Assembly: GCA_036939755.1 (NCBI GenBank)
Contig: JALLAZ010000959.1
Span: 1-11,050 of the forward strand
DNA: 11,050 bases
Origin: Stephanodiscus triporus
Lineage: Eukaryota; Bacillariophyta; Thalassiosirophyceae; Thalassiosirales; Thalassiosiraceae
Direction of reading: 5' to 3'
The stretch's first letter is position 1; each line of letters begins with the position of its first letter. Below the pieces are notes generated by a model that saw nothing but the letters and a program-made list of their open reading frames with translations, was not told the DNA's origin and did no database searches. Positions 8,084 through 11,050 of the stretch are shown piece by piece. Position numbers and translations under genes: made by a program.

Positions 8084-9496
8084 ATGGCATCGCCACCATC
8101 GTCGGAACGGCAGATCTCGGTTGCCCTACCCGCCGGATCGCTCGGGGTGGTGAGTTCTCTTCGCCCTACGCGCGCGGACGCGGACCACGGACAACGAAAT
8201 ATCCGCACATTATTTTGTTTTGTTTCTTCCTTCGAAATGAATAAAATAGAGCATGAAAGAATATATACTCATCGGCCCCTCCATCCTCCATTATCGTCGG
8301 GTGCGCAGGGCATACAGGAGCAGGACGGCACGGGATTGTGCGTCGTTACCTCCGCACCCCGTCGCGAATCGTCGCCGTCGCCGCTGCGCGTCAACGACGT
8401 CGTCCTCTCGATGAACGGCATACGACTCGCGGACGTGGAGGGCGGACTCGACGCATGGGTGAGGCTGTTCGCGGCGTTCGCCTCCGGTCCGAGGAATCTG
8501 ATCGTCGTCAGGCGCTGTGACGACGACGATGTCGGTGGAGATGCCACCGCGGTCGCGTCCGCTTCGTCGGTGACTGCGCGGCATCGGCGCGACGCCTCTT
8601 CCGCCGATGACATGAAGGTGGCACATACGACGGTGTTCCATAAGCTTAGGGGGCGCGGCGACGCGGACTGGTCCCCCGCTCTTCTTGACGCTGCCGCCGC
8701 CGCTCTCACTGCCGCCGCCGCCGCCGCCGCCGCCGCTGAAAAGTCCAATCCCTCCTCGTCCTCCTCCTCTTCCTGGACCACGTATCGGTTGGGGATCATG
8801 GACGCGATAACGAGCCTCAAGGATCGTACTGGGTCTTCCTCCATCGCCATCAGGAAGCGCATGCAGGCCTGCATCCCCGCCAATAAGAATTGGACCAATC
8901 ACATTTTTTTGGGTGAATTGAAGAAGATGGTCGCCATTGGCATACTCATGAGAACGAAGGACTGCTACAAGATCAGCGCCGACTACAAGGATATGCTCAA
9001 AAGGTTGGAACAGGAGATCAGGGTCATTGAGAAGACTCGACGCGCTGATATCCTCCGGGAAAGAGTCAACGAAAAAGAGAAGAAACGGGCTACGATTGTC
9101 AATCCTTCCTCTTCCTCTTCCTGGACCACATACCGATCGCGGATCATGGACGCGATATTGAGCCTCGAGGATTGTACTGGGTCTTCCTCCATCGCCATCA
9201 GGAAGCGCATGCAGGCCAACACTGACAGGATCTGGAATGACGGAATATACCACAACGAGCTCTGGAAGGCCGTCTCGGATGGGGACATCATGGAGTGCAG
9301 GGGGCGTTTCAAGGCAAGCTTTAAATACAAGGAGAGTCTTATTGCCAAGAAGGAGAAGAGGTCGGCGTCCATGGCGGCGGCGACAGCGGGGAAAGATCCC
9401 GCGAAGGGCGGAGGTCGCCCGTCGAACTTTCCGGGGTCGCTCTTTGGGAAGGACATCTTTTGCCCGCTTTTCGAGAGATACGAAGAGCAGTCATAG
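8084..9496 (+). CDS. PDZ domain protein with two linker-histone (H15) domains, 417 aa after splicing
   Basis: Exons are 8084-8149 and 8309-9496. Splicing joins ISVALPAGSLGV to GIQEQDGTGLCVV, producing a PDZ domain (about 10-92). It has a GSLGVGI carboxylate-binding loop, LRVNDVVLSMNGIRL, and a final LIVVRR strand. An Asp/Ser/Ala-rich linker with a nine-Ala run follows (about 93-170). Two winged-helix domains of the linker histone H1/H5 (H15) type lie at about 177-246 and 292-363. Each starts SSSWTTYR, then IMDAI and GSSSIAIRKRMQ. Domain 1 ends with the typical IGILMRTKDCYKIS wing. A charged helix (about 247-285) lies between them and the tail is Lys/Gly-rich. PDZ domains bind protein C-termini and H15 domains bind nucleosomal DNA, so a chromatin adaptor role is inferred. 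The ATG at 8084 has a good A-rich context. Confidence 0.78.
   Translation: MASPPSSERQISVALPAGSLGVVSSLRPTRADADHGQRNIRTLFCFVSSFEMNKIEHERIYTHRPLHPPLSSGAQGIQEQDGTGLCVVTSAPRRESSPSPLRVNDVVLSMNGIRLADVEGGLDAWVRLFAAFASGPRNLIVVRRCDDDDVGGDATAVASASSVTARHRRDASSADDMKVAHTTVFHKLRGRGDADWSPALLDAAAAALTAAAAAAAAAEKSNPSSSSSSSWTTYRLGIMDAITSLKDRTGSSSIAIRKRMQACIPANKNWTNHIFLGELKKMVAIGILMRTKDCYKISADYKDMLKRLEQEIRVIEKTRRADILRERVNEKEKKRATIVNPSSSSSWTTYRSRIMDAILSLEDCTGSSSIAIRKRMQANTDRIWNDGIYHNELWKAVSDGDIMECRGRFKASFKYKESLIAKKEKRSASMAAATAGKDPAKGGGRPSNFPGSLFGKDIFCPLFERYEEQS
8150..8308 (+). other. Intron in the PDZ-H15 gene, 159 bp, stop-free and in frame
   Basis: The donor is GGGGTG|GTGAGT and the acceptor is GGTGCGCAG|GGC, both phase 0. 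The length is a multiple of three and the intron has no stop in the reading frame. Splicing brings the two halves of the PDZ ligand loop together, which is the main evidence for it. Its T-rich interior (tattttgttttgtttcttcc) is unlike the GC-rich coding flanks. Confidence 0.75.
8690..8738 (+). repeat. GCC-rich poly-alanine tract
   Basis: Tandem GCC/GCT codons encode Ala-rich runs, the longest nine alanines, in the linker between the PDZ and the first H15 domain. The tract also creates open shadow frames on the minus strand. Confidence 0.85.
8773..8869 (+). repeat. Direct repeat copy 1 (H15 domain 1)
   Basis: This 97-bp segment matches 9121-9217 at 88 of 97 positions by hand count. Bases 8826-8869 are identical to the second copy. 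The offset of 348 bases is exactly 116 codons, so the duplication is in frame. Confidence 0.92.
9121..9217 (+). repeat. Direct repeat copy 2 (H15 domain 2)
   Basis: Second copy of the 97-bp segment at 8773-8869, with nine mismatches clustered in its first half. It encodes the first two helices of the second H15 domain. Confidence 0.92.
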
Positions 9497-9734
9497 AGAA
9501 AGATGTATCATTTTTTTAGTTGTCTGGGCTCAGTGTAGTAGCCTATCGGAGCAGACGAGTGGAGGTCATATTTTGATGCTTTTGACGATGACCCTTCTCC
9601 ACTCTTAATATGTGAATTATTGAATCACTCTACGATACCTTCTTTTAGTTTGTGTGGTTCATGATTAATTCATGAGCAACCAATCAACGTAAAAAAAATT
9701 GTAGAATACTAATAACGTCCAGTTCGCTCTGACA
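9497..9734. other. Intergenic, nothing recognised
   Basis: AT-rich sequence between the PDZ-H15 stop and the decayed repeat copy of the LPMO-like locus. The two genes converge here. No gene, RNA or repeat was recognised. T-rich stretches near 9510 and an A run near 9690 could belong to 3' ends. Confidence 0.5.
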
Positions 9735-9867
9735 GCCGTGCAAATGGAGGGGTTGAAGCCGCCACTGAGAGGGGTTCATTTGAGCACACAGCCAGAGTGC
9801 ATACCACTGCAGCATCAATTTCTGCACTGATAATTTTTGTGCATTCTGCCCAGTCCCCAAGTGACCC
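9735..9867 (-). pseudogene. Decayed second copy of the Cys-rich C-terminal module
   Basis: Tandem copy of 9881-10014 at an offset of 146-147 bases. Read on the minus strand it keeps GDWAEC at the start, then CCSGMHSG and TPLSGGFNPSICTA. A one-base deletion shifts the frame before the CCSG motif. A TGA also stands where the intact copy has a TGT cysteine codon (AAATGAACC against AGATGTACC). It lies directly downstream of the stop codon of the LPMO-like gene, so it is probably no longer translated. Confidence 0.6.
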
Positions 9868-9880
9868 GGTTGTGATTCAA

Positions 9881-10014
9881 GCTGTGCAAATGGGGGGGTT
9901 GAAGCCACCACTGAGAGGGGTACATCTCAGCCCGACACCTGAGTACATGCCACTGCAGCACCCATTCATGAACTGGGAGTTTGAGGGGCATTGTGCCCAG
10001 TCCCCAAGTGACCC
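9881..10014 (-). repeat. Tandem repeat copy carrying the intact Cys-rich module
   Basis: Matches 9735-9867 with a period of 146 bases at one end and 147 at the other, showing one single-base indel. This copy keeps the open frame that ends ICTA and then TGA at 9879-9877. Confidence 0.85.
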
Positions 10015-10063
10015 AGATGTAGGAGGCATGGGTGTTGATCCGCCTGAACACTTATTGCTAATC

Positions 10064-10129
10064 CTGAACAAGTGTATGGTCAGATATGATTTTTTTAACA
10101 CCATATGATAGACCATCGAGAGAACTCAC
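10064..10129 (-). other. Last intron of the LPMO-like gene, 66 bp
   Basis: The donor is GTAAG|GTGAGT and the acceptor is CTTGTTCAG|GATTAGC on the minus strand, both phase 2. Splicing creates an AGG codon and the motif FWNCAAVRISNKC, which is the expected continuation for the family. Confidence 0.6.
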
Positions 10130-10152
10130 CTTACTGCAGCACAGTTCCAGAA
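10130..10152 (-). other. 23-nt microexon encoding FWNCAAV
   Basis: This stretch is flanked by an acceptor (CTTCTGTAG) and a strong donor (GTGAGT). It encodes the most conserved motif of the family and joins PEQ upstream to RISNKC downstream without a frame change. Confidence 0.6.
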
Positions 10153-10235
10153 CTACAGAAGATGACATTGAATAATGAAACAGATATTGGTACAATTTCA
10201 GGCATAGGATCAAGGGTGCAAAAACTGGTACGTAC
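10153..10235 (-). other. Intron of the LPMO-like gene, 83 bp
   Basis: The donor is GAACAG|GTACGT and the acceptor is CTTCTGTAG|TTCTGG on the minus strand, both phase 0. Removal restores PEQFWNC. Confidence 0.65.
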
Positions 10236-10538
10236 CTGTTCTGGAATGCCATTTTCATCAAGAGGTGGTGGTCCACAAACTGGGAGGTTGTGAGGATGCC
10301 ACCCTGATGGAAATTGATAGGCATTATACCCTGGAAGGAGACAGTTGTTTGTGGTGATGTAATGCCACTGAAGCAATACAAGATCCCCGCTCGTTTGTGG
10401 GGGAAGTTGAAACCTGTATCAATAGTTCCACAAATAACCATTTACACTCAAACTGTCACTTGCCTGCATTCCAGGAGGCAAAGGAGGAATGTAGGCATGC
10501 TCAAAATAGTTGGAGCAGATGGATAATTTTCCTGGTAG

Positions 10539-11050
10539 CTACTGCCTAAAAACAACAAAAAATAGCTAGATACTCTACCTACTAGGTAAAGTCCAGTTTT
10601 TGGACAACAATTTTTGCTCCAATTTTTAGCCCCCACATTTACATTTCCTGGTGAAAGTGAAGGCATGTATACCCAATCCTCAGACGCTAAGGATTGGGTA
10701 CATCAACATTGATTTGAGCTGTTACCCTCAAAAGTCGGCCATTTTTCCTTCGCTGATGTCGACTTTCTACCAGTATGGTAGCTAAAAGGTGCACACAACA
10801 CACAAACACAACCAACAACATACACAACAACCAAAAAATAGCCATTGTCGCCCTCCCTCCAGCGGCTTTGCCCTCTCTCTCTATCCACAGGGCAGTGGTG
10901 CCCCCAACTCGTGGCGCTGCCGCTTCTCATACATCAGAAACCCAGAATTAGCTGATCGTAACCATCGGGTTTCAATCATTATGTTTACAGAGTGATATGC
11001 AATGCAGTAAACAATTTGGTGACTCGTAACCTTCAATTTGGTTATTCGTA
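10539..11050. other. Right-end region without a supported gene
   Basis: About 510 bp where the 5' part of the LPMO-like gene would be expected. No signal peptide, start codon or N-terminal domain piece was found. It contains an 11-bp inverted repeat and a CA-rich low-complexity stretch near 10790-10840. The missing part may be lost, or may lie behind an intron beyond the window. Confidence 0.45.
10670..10700. repeat. Perfect 11-bp inverted repeat with 9-base loop
   Basis: TACCCAATCCT at 10670-10680 and AGGATTGGGTA at 10690-10700 are exact reverse complements around nine bases. ATG before the left arm and CAT after the right arm can extend the stem with a small bulge. It could form a hairpin; its role is unknown. 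Confidence 0.85.

Larger units (their letters stand above)
9877..10538 (-). pseudogene. LPMO-like / chitin-binding type-4 gene, 3' part, with in-frame TGA
   Basis: Segments are 10538-10236, 10152-10130 and 10063-9877. The protein pieces match the C-terminal half of chitin-binding type-4 / lytic polysaccharide monooxygenase-like proteins of algae and oomycetes. HAYIPPLPPG is followed by YRFQLPPQTSGDLVLLQWHY, then TNNC and the hallmark PEQ-FWNCAAVRI, which is rebuilt across two introns. A Gly/Cys-rich module follows (GDWAQCPSNSQFMNGCCSG, then LRCTPLSGGF and a final ICTA). Such enzymes cleave chitin or related polysaccharides oxidatively outside the cell, so a wall or chitin-fibre role is inferred. 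A TGA at 10421-10419 interrupts the frame just before YRFQLP. No N-terminal exon with signal peptide and first histidine was found upstream. It may be a pseudogene, or a gene with an assembly error or an unrecognised splice. Confidence 0.6.

Noticed and set aside
8269..9253. Long minus-strand frames opposite the PDZ-H15 gene (209 and 320 codons)
   Set aside because: They are shadows of GCC/TCC-rich coding sequence on the plus strand and show no domain.
9735..10421. Reassigned UGA codon (for Cys or Trp) to explain two TGA codons in the LPMO-like locus
   Set aside because: The enkurin and 768-residue genes both end naturally at TGA. The distal copy also has a one-base frameshift, so decay is the simpler explanation.
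10414..10463. 50-bp GC-AG intron removing the in-frame TGA
   Set aside because: The splice sites look good (CAG|GCAAGT, GATACAG), but for the frame carrying HAYIPPLPPG the donor is phase 0 and the acceptor phase 2, so joining them breaks the frame. The alternative upstream frame gives a phase match but a less family-like peptide.
1..11050. tRNA, rRNA, CRISPR array, transposase or defence-type system
   Set aside because: No tRNA B-box in a foldable context, no regularly spaced short repeats and no transposase-like or nuclease-like protein was seen on either strand.

Overview
The window reads as nuclear DNA of a eukaryotic alga, most likely a stramenopile and probably a centric diatom. Genes sit on both strands with short intergenic gaps. 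At least three genes are interrupted by short GT-AG introns (66-159 bp) whose removal restores conserved domains. Proteins carry low-complexity Gln, Asp, Ser and Ala runs. One gene is an enkurin, which implies a flagellated stage (male gametes in centric diatoms). A chitin-binding type-4/LPMO-like gene and a possible ASAF-like plastid presequence fit the same group. This assignment is inference; no marker gene is present.

Layout. Bases 1-14 equal the end of the standard Illumina adapter, so the window probably starts at an untrimmed contig end. Bases 15-620 are GC-rich and protein-like, but the plausible reading frame changes twice, around a 16-C run and near 380. From 2417 down to 723 (minus strand) lies a three-exon gene for a 506-residue protein: a three-fold beta repeat resembling an MABP beta-prism, an EF-hand region and a basic coiled-coil tail. 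It shares a 144-bp divergent promoter with a two-exon enkurin gene (2562-3414, plus). The enkurin gene converges on a 768-residue single-exon orphan (5841-3535, minus) that is largely disordered. A 537-bp divergent gap separates the orphan from a TPMT-family methyltransferase (6379-7152, plus) with a secretory-type leader. About 930 bp without a supported gene follow.

Next comes the most unusual gene (8084-9496, plus). After removal of a 159-bp intron it encodes a 417-residue protein with a PDZ domain followed by two linker-histone (H15) winged-helix domains, which arose by a visible internal DNA duplication. The right end (10538-9877, minus) holds the 3' part of an LPMO-like gene with a 23-nt microexon and a C-terminal Cys-rich module. 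That gene carries an in-frame TGA and is followed by a decayed second copy of the Cys-rich module, so it looks like a pseudogene or a recently damaged gene. The remaining bases to 11050 hold a perfect inverted repeat and CA-rich sequence.

No tRNA, rRNA, CRISPR array or intact transposon was seen. The neighbouring genes do not form an obvious pathway. The main points of interest are two unusual domain combinations (PDZ-H15-H15 and MABP-like-EF-hand) and the decaying LPMO-like locus.
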